DNA from: Pontiella sulfatireligans
GTDB taxonomy: Bacteria > Verrucomicrobiota > Kiritimatiellia > Kiritimatiellales > Pontiellaceae
NCBI RefSeq assembly: GCF_900890705.1
Contig: NZ_CAAHFH010000002.1
Span: 1,240,001 to 1,304,000, forward strand
Direction: 5' to 3'
DNA: 64,000 bases
Shown here: positions 45,401-54,543 of the stretch, piece after piece
How the letters are laid out: each line of letters begins with the position of its first letter
How positions within the stretch are numbered: position 1 is the stretch's first letter
Position numbers and translations under genes: made by a program
The notes under the pieces: generated by a model
The model's database searches: none
What the model saw: only the letters and a program-made list of their open reading frames with translations
What the model was told of the DNA's origin: nothing

Positions 45401-45573
45401 ATGGCCATGCTTGCATCAACGGGAGGATTGAAAGCGGAAAAGGACGGCGGATAGATTGTGGTTGGCTCAACCCGATCCTGAACGTCAGGATATCCAGCCA
45501 CAACCTGAGAAACGGAAAGCACGGAGATAACTAGCACCGCGCCGAACAATCTAAAATAATTATTGTTTATCAT
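42436..45573 (-). CDS. Large secreted right-handed beta-helix protein (pectate-lyase-like)
   Basis: The 1045 residues begin with a signal peptide (about 1-26, ending VVAG). After an N-terminal beta-sandwich-like region comes NLVTDFGANGTDKNDDQEAF (about 237-256), the entry motif of pectate-lyase-superfamily/GH55-like helices. ITIPAGTYYLSG-type TVTIPAGTYYLSGYF follows, then many rungs ending near residue 870 and a C-terminal beta-sandwich tail. In such loci these proteins act as lyases, epimerases or hydrolases of the exported glycan, or as cell-wall-bound glycan binders. I cannot point to catalytic residues. It has its own upstream region of about 645 bases with a candidate promoter, so it is probably separately regulated. 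Confidence 0.8.
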   Translation of the reverse strand: MINNNYFRLFGAVLVISVLSVSQVVAGYPDVQDRVEPTTIYPPSFSAFNPPVDASMAINAVAPQTAEWTRQSQPGDTMALTAENLNQNFLEFVVYGENAERVAVACDIVHVDGRQAAVTLSDALTPNEFYLMWLGNANGFGEPVGINQTEAWWVGFDQVDPGETFYVYGRNLKLGAGECHLYIKELDRWLTSANANPYRAPFIMPSNVPAGTYTIYAHNGHGKVYGWAKPMIIKVDNPYDWSGNQYNLVTDFGANGTDKNDDQEAFNAMQDAVSANPGSTVTIPAGTYYLSGYFTAKPYTRYYGAGMGQTVIKPLPTRGKGDYLRSGSSYELKDMTFVADETIVTDNAFKFNEAWAHDALLERVEFIDTREEDYGLHGFLSLNKSARQTLRGCRFITYHSVLVGQASYLRMENCEFLGCHDNNQMMTMGGGGFNDISGCTAQNYDMSDASDGFGWAKGRWIVVSSRFSNIYLGGNRTVQIQPRDPTPFVLGLKVSSVGEFGNVQQTWYGTFGEQTLSFSTDIPDELHGRGNNSIPWSGAMATLVADGGAVTRDYRVRTLDAHNNTLTIQVTSPLATDQNWETVEIKDIVDGNAGEQILFEGPQPRQAGWITGATDGSVFISSADASGGLGATELFITGGRGLGQARPINSINATTGEVILEESWQVAPDNTSTYSMGIGAGNVAIYDNDFSGRESGIGFDHRATTALQANNAYNLIFADNTLTNVRNGVRLYGYHSEMDSLSGKSAPAPNFFFQCINNVFSGVADGFVVDVFSSGSNPLVPGDSWSLGHMFRGNRMENITYQAAFHFRDGNDADGAIGMNVIDGNQVSDLSYVENNGSIVSYADVLDLDPYASDQVLVNNRFFGHSKIAGLDSLNVVLRGNYWSGFSSTYSTDFSRLSIPQPVAKSSTVVLWNTGTSSMNWTSPTLGGGVIVAEGSTNLNDVPEGVHTIIAGSQTMQIEVFHLSPATLTELVSFPVLGLDGELVSAELVNQETGGRRALGPWNSPATISVEGLSGPGELLIIKKWDAVKNIWIPVSTNLIGRSPR

Positions 45574-46218
45574 TATAAACTTCTCCTATCAAAAACTTAC
45601 GGACTCACGATTGCATCCCGTGGTTGTTTTCTGAGCGATTATAGATCCCGCCAAAAAAGCATGAACCTATGGTCTTTATTAGCATTGCGCACGCCAACTC
45701 AGGTCTCCAGAATCTAAAAACTCCATTTTATCGCGGATCAACCTCCAAAATCATCTGAAAGAACCTCTTTTCTAGAGATAAGCAACCAAGCCCTGACGGT
45801 GTTGTAAAATGGATAAATCGCATATTTGAGAGGCCACACGCTACCGCCCTTGGTCGATCAGGCAAAGTCCAACACTGACTTACCGAGACTCACTCTAAAA
45901 TATAAATATAAGTTGCACAGCATTTGAATCGTCAAGTAGTAGGATAGTGTATCATTTAGGGCCGTAACGCAAACTTCAATAGGTGCATTCTAGAAACAAA
46001 GCATATAATGCACCAAGTCTTTGGCTGACAAGTGAAACAGCGGGAAACAGCCTAATATCAACCGCATCCTATGTCTCAAGGCCGTACAAAACTATGCATC
46101 TATACGCCGCCTCAGCAACGCTTAAGGCAGGAAGCCTTGCTCTTTCAATTGGACGGACACTCCGGATACATAACGCACCCGGAACTGTAAAAAGTAAGCA
46201 CGAGTGCGACACCCAAGA
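45574..46218. other. Gene-free interval between the beta-helix and outer-membrane barrel genes
   Basis: AT-rich, no convincing reading frame on either strand; the only frame of note (45983-46222, +) looks like chance. It holds the candidate -24/-12 promoter at 45681-45697 for the beta-helix gene. A ribosome site (AGGAGAAG) lies just before the ATG at 45573. No clear terminator was found for the barrel gene, which ends at 46219. Confidence 0.6.
45681..45697 (-). promoter_or_regulatory. Candidate sigma-54-type -24/-12 promoter of the beta-helix gene
   Basis: On the - strand TTGGCGTGCGCAATGCT has the GG-N10-GC spacing that defines sigma-54 promoters, with TGGC and TGC halves close to the consensus TGGCACG-N4-TTGCA. 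It lies about 110 bases before the ATG. A near-identical arrangement (TTGGC-N7-ATGCT) lies upstream of the Ig-like repeat gene at 50294-50310. Confidence 0.4.
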
Positions 46219-47394
46219 CTAATAGCGGTATGTTGCACGAAGGGATACGATCATTTGATCGTCATCCTCTTCATCCTTGTTGTAGGAACCTATCAAAGCC
46301 ATGGCCATTCGCTTGGTCAGGCTATACTGCGCTTGGGCGCTGAAAAAATGGCGCCACTCTTCATTGCTGGGATTCTCTTCGGCTTCATCATCGATTTCTT
46401 CTTCGTAGTCGTGAAGCGCTTGAACACTGAATGACCACTTCAATAGCGGATTCCAGCTAGCCCCGTAACCCAACCTGTAAACCTTTCGTGCAGATCCACC
46501 GCCATAGCCCGGCTCATAATCGGCACCGCCACGCACATAAACAGAAACTTTTTCGGTCGCCTGCCAATTTACATTCACAGAGCTAAAAACACTCTGGTCC
46601 GATCCCGAGTCCTCATAGTCCGCGGCAGAGTAGCCCATCTCTGCGCTCCATGACGTTTTATCTGTCACAGAACTTCTGGCGCCAACGGCGATGGTTCCGA
46701 CCTGGCCGTCCTCCTCGTCATTGGACTGAAAGCTGCCGTAGCCAGCAAGGGTTAGCACTGTCCTTTCAGAATAATCGTACCCAAGCAACAAGCCTGCTTG
46801 ATGAGTATGAGATTCGGCATCCGACTCCGTCTCAAAATCCTGATAGTAGTACGAAAATGCATACGCGGGAACCAGAGTCGTTTTGGGAGTCAGGCGCCTT
46901 TCATAGCTGATGTCAGCAGTGGCCGAATAACTGGTTGATTCCTCGGAGGTGAGGATTGATTCAAGATCCTGCCTTTCTTCAACATACCCATCTGTGTCGT
47001 AATCCAAGGTTTTTTGCGCTGTCCCGGAAATACCGTATTTTAGAGGATTTTGTCGTGACCCAAAAGAAGCCGACGCATCGTAAAAATCGCCGTCTGACGA
47101 TGTATATTTATCGTATTTTCGATATCCGTAATTTCCAGAACCGGACAACTGATACTGTGCGTCGGTGTTGTCGAAAGACAGTCCAACACCCATCTCACCA
47201 TAAAAGTCGTCTTGGGCATCGCCCGACTCATCGATCTTCACGCGACTGTCATAAGACCCCTGAGCGAATACTTCCGGAACTATCCGAAAAACGCCAACCT
47301 CGAAGCCTAGATCGTCGGGCACCTGCTGAGCCATTAAGGCACACGGAAGCAGAAAGAGAAAGCAGGCACTTAAAATCTTACATCCGTATTTCAT
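46219..47394 (-). CDS. Outer-membrane beta-barrel protein of the export system
   Basis: The 391 residues begin with a signal peptide (about 1-22, ending ALMA). The rest is a run of alternating polar and hydrophobic strands with aromatic girdles, such as AVGARSSVTDKTSWSAEMGY and YRLGYGASWNPLLKWSFSVQ, and ends in aromatic YRY, the usual C-terminal signal for outer-membrane insertion. Barrels of this type (often called BBP2-like) accompany Wza-type genes in exopolysaccharide loci and may form the outer-membrane exit or support it. Its ATG overlaps the wza stop (TAATG, base 47394), so both are co-translated. Exact role is inference. Confidence 0.85.
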   Translation of the reverse strand: MKYGCKILSACFLFLLPCALMAQQVPDDLGFEVGVFRIVPEVFAQGSYDSRVKIDESGDAQDDFYGEMGVGLSFDNTDAQYQLSGSGNYGYRKYDKYTSSDGDFYDASASFGSRQNPLKYGISGTAQKTLDYDTDGYVEERQDLESILTSEESTSYSATADISYERRLTPKTTLVPAYAFSYYYQDFETESDAESHTHQAGLLLGYDYSERTVLTLAGYGSFQSNDEEDGQVGTIAVGARSSVTDKTSWSAEMGYSAADYEDSGSDQSVFSSVNVNWQATEKVSVYVRGGADYEPGYGGGSARKVYRLGYGASWNPLLKWSFSVQALHDYEEEIDDEAEENPSNEEWRHFFSAQAQYSLTKRMAMALIGSYNKDEEDDDQMIVSLRATYRY

Positions 47395-48050
47395 TAGAAT
47401 ATCCGTTCCGGAACATAGACAATATCACCGTCGATCAGCTTGAGGTCGGCATCGGCGTTGCCTAACTGGCCAATTTCATCAAAATTCACCCTAACCCGCA
47501 CCTTCTTTCCATCCTTGGACATACGCGAAACCTGAATATCGGAGGCTTTGGCGCTACCAGAGAACCCGCCGGCTCCTTGAATGGCCGCCGACAGATTGAT
47601 GCCGCGACTCGACATCAGAGGAACAAGCCCCGGTTGGTTCACACGCCCCAAAACCCTAACCTGCCCCCACTCACTGACCTCGCTTTCATCAACTTCTGAA
47701 AACATTATAACCGGTGGGTTCACATAGTACTCTCCATACTTGAGAGCAATCACCTTGCGAACCTCCTCCAACCTCATGCCACCCACCTTAATCTCGCCCA
47801 CCAATGGGAATGTTGCAATGCCACGGGCATCTACCTTTGTTCGGTACATGCCAACCTCCATACTGCCGTCAGCTTCCACGGAAAGCTCCAACGAGTCTCC
47901 CGTAAGCAGCATATTGTCGATGGCAGGCTCTTCCAGCGACCGTTCGTAAAAACTGCTTGGTGAATCAGTTCCGGTAGTGGTGCATCCTGAAAGCATCGCA
48001 AGGACCACACCCAAGAGCACCCCTAATTCATAAAATCTTGGCACAAACAC
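47394..48050 (-). CDS. wza: Wza-like polysaccharide export lipoprotein (PES/SLBB)
   Basis: The 218 residues start with a lipoprotein signal ending in the lipobox LSGC (C23). A poly-export domain follows (DSLELSVEADGSMEVGMYRT-type region, VDARGIATFPLVGEIKVGG, then LRKVIALKYGEYYV-type VRKVIALKYGEYYVNPPVIM), and an SLBB-like domain VLGRVNQPGLVPLMSSRGIN with the closing LIDGDIVYVPERIF. Wza forms the outer-membrane channel for capsule and exopolysaccharide. At 218 residues it is much shorter than E. coli Wza (about 380), with one SLBB unit, like the short forms that work with a separate beta-barrel; such a barrel gene follows at once. No Wzc kinase is in the window. Confidence 0.9.
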   Translation of the reverse strand: MFVPRFYELGVLLGVVLAMLSGCTTTGTDSPSSFYERSLEEPAIDNMLLTGDSLELSVEADGSMEVGMYRTKVDARGIATFPLVGEIKVGGMRLEEVRKVIALKYGEYYVNPPVIMFSEVDESEVSEWGQVRVLGRVNQPGLVPLMSSRGINLSAAIQGAGGFSGSAKASDIQVSRMSKDGKKVRVRVNFDEIGQLGNADADLKLIDGDIVYVPERIF

Positions 48051-48060
48051 CCCCTTAACA

Positions 48061-48094
48061 CAAAAAGAACAGCCTCAATTGCTGGGCTGTTCTT
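48061..48094 (-). terminator. Intrinsic terminator after the small secreted protein gene
   Basis: A perfect 10-base-pair stem AAGAACAGCC / GGCTGTTCTT around a 10-base loop is followed on the - strand by TTTTTG. It separates the 48210-50185 gene pair from wza, so wza needs its own promoter in 48095-48209 (none clearly visible) or read-through. Confidence 0.75.
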
Positions 48095-48209
48095 TAGACT
48101 ATTCAGCCTGCATAAAGCAAGTTCTTCTGGTTTCCGAAGAGCGCGGGAAAGTTCCGCCGAACAACCGATCAAGCAATATTAGGCGTCCATCCAGCCACCA
48201 ACCCTCGGT

Positions 48210-48506
48210 CTAATCCACTATGAAATGACCAATCCACTTGCCGAACACATATTCTCCAGCCGCTTCGTCCCAAAGACCAATCCAATACCACTTGCCCCAT
48301 TCCGGAACTTGAAAGTCATAGACCCCTGCATGGTCATAGTCTTCAAAGGCACCGACCCACTGGCCGGCAGTATCATCCCAAATGCAGACCAACTGCGACC
48401 CTTCCACAGGGGGAAGCGCAATTCGCTCCATGGGCAATCCCACCTGGCCAGAGAATACGCTTCCGCAGGCCGCCAAAATTATCAATGCTGCAATATATTT
48501 TTTCAT
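48210..48506 (-). CDS. Small secreted protein (98 residues) sharing a module with its neighbour
   Basis: A signal peptide of about 19 residues (MKKYIAALIILAACGSVFSG) leads to a tryptophan-rich body: LVCIWDDTAGQWVGAFEDY, WGKWYWIGLWDEAAGEYVFG, ending WIGHFIVD. The order of W, Y and D residues mirrors the last ~70 residues of the Ig-like repeat protein encoded just upstream (AELWIWDEIAQTHHLVEEIS, DRWYWLVVEEYNELSGQWE). I read them as the same domain, free here and C-terminal there. The ATG at 48506 has GGAAGAGG upstream; the frame runs on to 48566 inside the neighbour. Function unknown; perhaps an adhesion or matrix piece. Confidence 0.75.
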   Translation of the reverse strand: MKKYIAALIILAACGSVFSGQVGLPMERIALPPVEGSQLVCIWDDTAGQWVGAFEDYDHAGVYDFQVPEWGKWYWIGLWDEAAGEYVFGKWIGHFIVD

Positions 48507-48526
48507 GATTAACCTCTTCCAATTTA

Positions 48527-50185
48527 CTACATGTTTACCCAGCCGCTTGTGTGCAGCGTTTCCCACTGTCCCGACAACTCATTGTATTCCTCTACAACGA
48601 GCCAATACCAACGGTCCGGGTCGAGACCCTCCAGAACAAGCTCTTCGGGATTACTGATCTCTTCAACAAGATGATGAGTCTGGGCAATTTCGTCCCAAAT
48701 CCATAGCTCGGCTCGCACTTGTGAATCATGGACGTTGCTCAAAGGATAGAATACCCGAGTGCCCACCGCTTTAAGCATGATCTCCTGCGAAACCGTGATT
48801 CCATCAAAACTAGCCGTGATATTTAAGATCTCGTCGGCCACAAGGTTTCCGACGCTGAGGTCGCCGGCTGCGCTAATAGAGCTACCGGAGGAGTTTCCAG
48901 ACCATACCACCGACTCGACAACCTCAGAGGAGTCGTCATCGTAGACTGCTGCACAAGTGAACAGGACACCGTTCGTAAGCTCCTCAACAAGCGACGGCCC
49001 TTCAATAACCAGACTGGTTAACGCAGGAATATAGTTGATGGCCACGGAACGGGACTTCGTCTGTCCGCCATAGCTTGCCGTAACATTGACGCTTTGATCC
49101 GCCGTAACGTTGTTTGCAGTCAACAACCCCGCCGATGAAATGGATGCATAAGATGGACTTACGCTCCAGATGGGGCTGACGGTTGCACTCGTACCGTCCG
49201 AATAGAAAGCCTTGCAGGTATATTGCGTCGAATCCTGCTCATCAACAGATGAAGCCCCTGCAACCTGAATGCTGGCTAGCGTGGGAGCAACATAGCCGAT
49301 GGCCACGGCGAGGGACTTTATCTGCCCGCCATAGCTGGCCGAAACACTGACGCTTTGATCCGCCGTAACGTTGTTTGCGGTCAACAATCCCGTCGCTGAA
49401 ATGGATGCATATGATGGGCTTACGGTCCAAGCGGGATCGATAAGCGCACTCGTTCCATCCGAATAATAGGCCATGCAAAGGTATTGAGCTGTCGAGCCCT
49501 CAGTAACACCGGCAGGGCCAATGATTGAGAGGCTGGTCTGCACTGGCGGCACATACCGAATAGAAACCGTTTGGGAATCAGAAAGTTCACCAAAGCGAGC
49601 CGAAATCAACACACTTTGATCCGACAACACATCGTTTGCAGTGAGCAACCCTGTACTGCTAATGGATGCATGCGCAGAGTCCAAGCTCCAGACAGGATCC
49701 ACCGCTACGCTGCTTCCATCCGAATAATTCGCCACGCACGAAAACTGAGCGGGCGTCTCTTCGTCCAATGCCGAAGGTCCCTCAATTTCTATGCTAGTCA
49801 AAACGGGAGCCACAAACTTAACGGTAATATCATACGAATCCAAAAATCCGGAAAACGAAGCCGTGATGGCTACGTCTTGATCCGTATTAACATTGTTGGC
49901 AGAAAGAACTCCCAAGCTATTGATATCTGCACCTGCAGAGCTTGTGCTCCAAACTGCGTCAACAGGATGGAACGTTCCATCCGTATAACTGGCTGTGCAT
50001 TGATACGAGGCCGTTTGCCCTTCATCCACGGTGAGCGGCCCGCTAATTTCTACACCTATTACCAAAGCTTCTGGCGGCGACCCGGGCGGTGGCGGGGTGG
50101 CCGCATTCGCTTCGCAAAGGGAAGCCATCGCGATCCCCGTTGCAAAAAAAATGGACATATGTCTTTTTAAACTATTCAACTGCAT
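48527..50185 (-). CDS. Secreted Ig-like (Big_2-type) tandem-repeat protein
   Basis: About 552 residues: a signal peptide ending CEANA, a proline-rich spacer (ATPPPPGSPPEA), five repeats of about 87 residues and a distinct C-terminal module. Each repeat has the pattern GPxxVDEGxTAQYxCxAxYSDG, then WSVSPSYASISSxGLLTANN and DQSVxVxASYGG, typical of bacterial Ig-like group 2 domains found in adhesins and matrix proteins. The ATG at 50185 has GAGGAAG upstream. The final ~70 residues resemble the small protein encoded next. A candidate sigma-54-type promoter lies about 110 bases upstream. Likely a surface or biofilm-matrix protein tied to this glycan (inference). Confidence 0.85.
   Translation of the reverse strand: MQLNSLKRHMSIFFATGIAMASLCEANAATPPPPGSPPEALVIGVEISGPLTVDEGQTASYQCTASYTDGTFHPVDAVWSTSSAGADINSLGVLSANNVNTDQDVAITASFSGFLDSYDITVKFVAPVLTSIEIEGPSALDEETPAQFSCVANYSDGSSVAVDPVWSLDSAHASISSTGLLTANDVLSDQSVLISARFGELSDSQTVSIRYVPPVQTSLSIIGPAGVTEGSTAQYLCMAYYSDGTSALIDPAWTVSPSYASISATGLLTANNVTADQSVSVSASYGGQIKSLAVAIGYVAPTLASIQVAGASSVDEQDSTQYTCKAFYSDGTSATVSPIWSVSPSYASISSAGLLTANNVTADQSVNVTASYGGQTKSRSVAINYIPALTSLVIEGPSLVEELTNGVLFTCAAVYDDDSSEVVESVVWSGNSSGSSISAAGDLSVGNLVADEILNITASFDGITVSQEIMLKAVGTRVFYPLSNVHDSQVRAELWIWDEIAQTHHLVEEISNPEELVLEGLDPDRWYWLVVEEYNELSGQWETLHTSGWVNM
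48770..50070 (-). repeat. Five tandem ~260-base units encoding the Ig-like repeats
   Basis: The repeats are visible at DNA level. The third and fourth units are most alike, sharing CTTTGATCCGCCGTAACGTT exactly on the + strand (about 49091-49110 and 49351-49370), about 260 bases apart. The first and fifth units have drifted most. Confidence 0.85.
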
Positions 50186-51173
50186 TGACTTCTTCCTCTG
50201 AGTTGGCATTCGCGCATGCTCCCTCTTTACCCCTAAAAGGTTTTCTGGTTCCGATCACCGTGATCCAGAATATGAACAGACACATCGGATTAAAGCATCT
50301 GCTATGCCAATGAGAGGAGGTATAAAATCGATGTAGCGGGCGGAAACCACTTAACGCCTCCGGATCAGGCCCGGTTTCATCAAAATTTAAGCGACATCCA
50401 TCAAACAAATAAAATACGGATCCAACCTTAAAAAATAAAACCGGCCTGATTACTTCAGACTGTAGAGGAAATCAACAAACCGAGATTTCTCAACTCTGAG
50501 AACCGATATTGTACATTAATTCTCACTTACCCGAGCTGCTTTCTTCAGCCCAAACCACTGTCTGAACAGCTCTTTTAACACGGTAAAGTGTTTATTTTAT
50601 CACTCTGCCAGAAGGACTTACACCGACAGACATACCCCTGCCTGTTCGAAAGCGAGGATGTTTAGCCTACGGCGATAAGGGGGTCAAATATATTTGTTCT
50701 ATAAATGCTTCGAGTAAAATACGACTAAGCAACAAGGGTTTAATACCGCTCCTAAAACAAGGGTCAAAAGGGATTATGAAAGCGTGTCAGGCCAATTAAG
50801 CGTACCGCTAGGGTGCTCTTGAACGGCGAGACTAAATCCCCCACCTCAATCGACAACCCGCTTCACAGAACCTCAACATACCGCCTTTTATGGATAATAA
50901 GAAAGGGACTCAGGGGGTTGTTCTCCCCTTCCTTGCATGCTTTTCTAACCAAGGCGCGCTGCATGGGCACGAAAAACTGGGCTTTGAGAATTCCCCTTCC
51001 CCCAAGGATGGAGCGTTGCAATCCTCAAGAAGGCGTCCCGTTCCTGCTTGGTCCACGCATCAACATAAAATACGAACCCGCTTGCCCTGTCGGCGTTCAA
51101 AACCCCTTTACATAGATAAAATTATCATATTTATTCCTTTTCCATCTGACGCACACAAATTCGAGGGAAAACC
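50186..51173. other. 988-base gene-free interval between the glycan locus and icd
   Basis: Divergent spacer between the minus-strand repeat-protein gene and the plus-strand icd gene. I see no convincing gene; the frame at 50813-51115 (+) looks random and has no ribosome site. It contains the candidate -24/-12 element at 50294-50310 for the minus strand. A possible icd promoter (TTTACA at 51107-51112 followed by AT-rich sequence) is weak. A small regulatory RNA cannot be excluded. Confidence 0.5.
50294..50310 (-). promoter_or_regulatory. Candidate sigma-54-type -24/-12 promoter of the Ig-like repeat gene
   Basis: On the - strand TTGGCATAGCAGATGCT shows GG-N10-GC spacing, TGGCA at -24 and TGC at -12. 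It is about 110 bases before the ATG at 50185. It matches the element before the beta-helix gene (TTGGCGTGCGCAATGCT) at all fixed positions. Confidence 0.4.
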
Positions 51174-52433
<1,260 letters not shown>

Positions 52434-52444
52434 GGGCAGATCGT

Positions 52445-52470
52445 GGGGCCGGATTCCAATCCGGCGCCCC
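52445..52470. other. GC-rich stem-loop after icd
   Basis: GGGGCCGGATT pairs with AATCCGG and CCCC across a 2-base loop and a CG bulge, starting 12 bases after the icd stop. No T-run follows on the + strand, so it may protect the mRNA end rather than act as a standard terminator. Confidence 0.5.
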
Positions 52471-52583
52471 GCGCAAGAAAGACGCCGGATCATACGCGCT
52501 TGAAATTTGCGAAGCAAATAGTGCCCAGCGGGAGCGTTTCAATAAAATGGCAATCCGCCCCCACGCCGCGCCTTCGAAGCGCC

Positions 52584-54419
52584 CTAAAAATCCACGTCGG
52601 AATGGAGACGGGCGCCCAGCATAGGCATCGCGCCTTCCCAACCCTTGGCGAGCGCGTACAGATCGTGCCGCAGGCGCGTGCCTTCCTTGAACCGCTCTTC
52701 GTTGGAGATATCGGTTCGCGCCTTAAGCTCCGCCTGCTCCCGCTCTAAAAAACGCTTCCAGAAAATCAGGATATAGCGTTGCGCCAGTTCGGCGGGCGTT
52801 GTTTCAGCATCAATAGTGCGCGACTCCTCCACCTGAACACGGGTGATCACCTTCTGCGTGTCTTCATCGTAGTCGTGAAAGCCCTCGGTCAGCGTTTCGG
52901 GCGGATCGAGCATGAGCGTCTCCACCAGCGTTTTGCAGACGGGGTCGGTCAGCAGGTGTGGCGGCAGATAGTCGTGCACCAGCGCATGAACATCGTGGTA
53001 ATGATGCACGAGCAGCTCCAGCAGCGCGGTTTCCTGGCGCGGGTAGGTTTTTTGCGGAGGCATCGCCGTCGGCACCGGAGCGTCGTCTGCTGCGCGCGGC
53101 GCCGCCCGCTGCTGGCGCTGGGCGCGTCTCAAATCCTGGCTGAGCGCCAACGGCGAAATATTCAACCGGTCGGCCGCGTGGTGAATCATCGGATCGCGAC
53201 GCGCCGCCGAAGGGCAGTGGTTGATGAGGTTGATGACCGCCTGCACCACGCGCATGCGCCCGGCCTCGGTGCTCATATCCTCCTGCTTCTGAAATGCGTC
53301 CACCAAAAAATCCAGTGCCGACGGCGCTTCGGCAATCAACTTCGTTAGCGCCTCGGCGCCACTGTTTTTGATGAGCGAATCGGGGTCTTCCTTTTCCGGC
53401 AACGTAACAACGCGAACACTCAACTCGGTGGCAATGAAGGTTTCGGACGAACCGAGTGCGGCCTTCAGGCCGGCGGCATCGGAATCGAGCACGAGAATGA
53501 CCTCGTCGGCATAGCGCTTGATGAGCCGCGCATGGTTTTCGGTCAGCGCGGTGCCCTGAGAAGCAATCACATTGCTGAGCCCGGCCTGGTGGCAGCGGAT
53601 GGCATCGATCTGCCCTTCGACCACGATTGCCTGGCGCGATTCGACGATCGGCTTGCGCGCCTTGTCGAACGCATAGAGCACCTGATTCTTTTTGAAGAGC
53701 AGGGTTTCAGGGCTGTTAACATACTTCGCGCCCTTTTCCGCCTTGTTCATGATCCGGCCGCTAAAGCCGATGACACGCCCCATTTGGTCGCAGATCGGAA
53801 ACATGACACGGTTGCGGAAACGGTCGTAGTGGCTGATTTTACCACCTCGGTCGGAAGGCACCACGAGCCCGGCGGCTTCGAGTTGCTGGGGTTCGTAGCC
53901 TTTCTTGACGGCACGGCAGAGCAACTCCTCCCAGCCGTTGGGCGCAAAGCCGATCTGGAATTCCTTGATGATCTCAACGGGGAGGTCGCGCTCTTCGAGG
54001 TAGCGGCGGGCCTCGGCGCCTTCCGGGCTGTCGAGCAGCATGCGGTGGTAGAAGGCGGCCGCGTCGGTGTGCAGCTTATAGAGCACATCCTTGTTGCCGC
54101 TCTTTTCGGGCGCGCCGCCCTCGTAGACGATTTCCACGCCGACCCGCTCCGCCAGCACTTTAATGGCCGTAACAAAGTCGACTTTTTCATAGTCCATCAC
54201 AAAGCGGAAGACATCGCCCCCCGCCCCGCAGCCAAAGCAGTGAAAGATTTGCCGGGCATCGTTAACGGTGAACGAAGGCGTCTTTTCCTTATGAAAAGGA
54301 CAATTGCATTTGTAGGTCGAGCCCCGGCGGCGCAACTCCGGCAGATAGGAGCCGACCACATCCACAATGTTGCAACGCGCGCGTATATCTTCAATCGTCT
54401 CTTTCGGAATCATCGCCAT
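52584..54419 (-). CDS. dnaG: DNA primase
   Basis: About 611 residues, the usual DnaG size. The N-terminal CHC2 zinc finger reads CNCPFHKEKTPSFTV and later FHCFGCGAGG. The catalytic TOPRIM domain has IVVEGQIDAI and the acidic VILVLDSDAAGLKA. A C-terminal helicase-binding region follows (ELLVHHYHDVHALVHDYL and the EEER-rich end). It makes the RNA primers for DNA replication with the DnaB helicase. The first in-frame ATG is at 54419, another at 54413 (MIPKETIEDI), neither with a strong ribosome site; the frame begins with TTG at 54425. It runs opposite to icd and to the small gene at 54544. Confidence 0.95.
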   Translation of the reverse strand: MAMIPKETIEDIRARCNIVDVVGSYLPELRRRGSTYKCNCPFHKEKTPSFTVNDARQIFHCFGCGAGGDVFRFVMDYEKVDFVTAIKVLAERVGVEIVYEGGAPEKSGNKDVLYKLHTDAAAFYHRMLLDSPEGAEARRYLEERDLPVEIIKEFQIGFAPNGWEELLCRAVKKGYEPQQLEAAGLVVPSDRGGKISHYDRFRNRVMFPICDQMGRVIGFSGRIMNKAEKGAKYVNSPETLLFKKNQVLYAFDKARKPIVESRQAIVVEGQIDAIRCHQAGLSNVIASQGTALTENHARLIKRYADEVILVLDSDAAGLKAALGSSETFIATELSVRVVTLPEKEDPDSLIKNSGAEALTKLIAEAPSALDFLVDAFQKQEDMSTEAGRMRVVQAVINLINHCPSAARRDPMIHHAADRLNISPLALSQDLRRAQRQQRAAPRAADDAPVPTAMPPQKTYPRQETALLELLVHHYHDVHALVHDYLPPHLLTDPVCKTLVETLMLDPPETLTEGFHDYDEDTQKVITRVQVEESRTIDAETTPAELAQRYILIFWKRFLEREQAELKARTDISNEERFKEGTRLRHDLYALAKGWEGAMPMLGARLHSDVDF

Positions 54420-54543
54420 CCACAAGGAATACCGGAACCCCGCCCCGCCCTCAATCCTGCGCGTGAGAATTTTGTCCGGCGGGGTTGCAACCTCTCGACA
54501 AATTCCTTAAATTTTTGGGACATTCCGAACAACGGAGCGCCCT

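Noticed and set aside
45983..46222. 79-codon frame in the 645-base spacer
   Set aside because: No ribosome site and composition like non-coding DNA.
50813..51115. 100-codon frame before icd
   Set aside because: No ribosome site, no protein-like pattern, AT-rich spacer.
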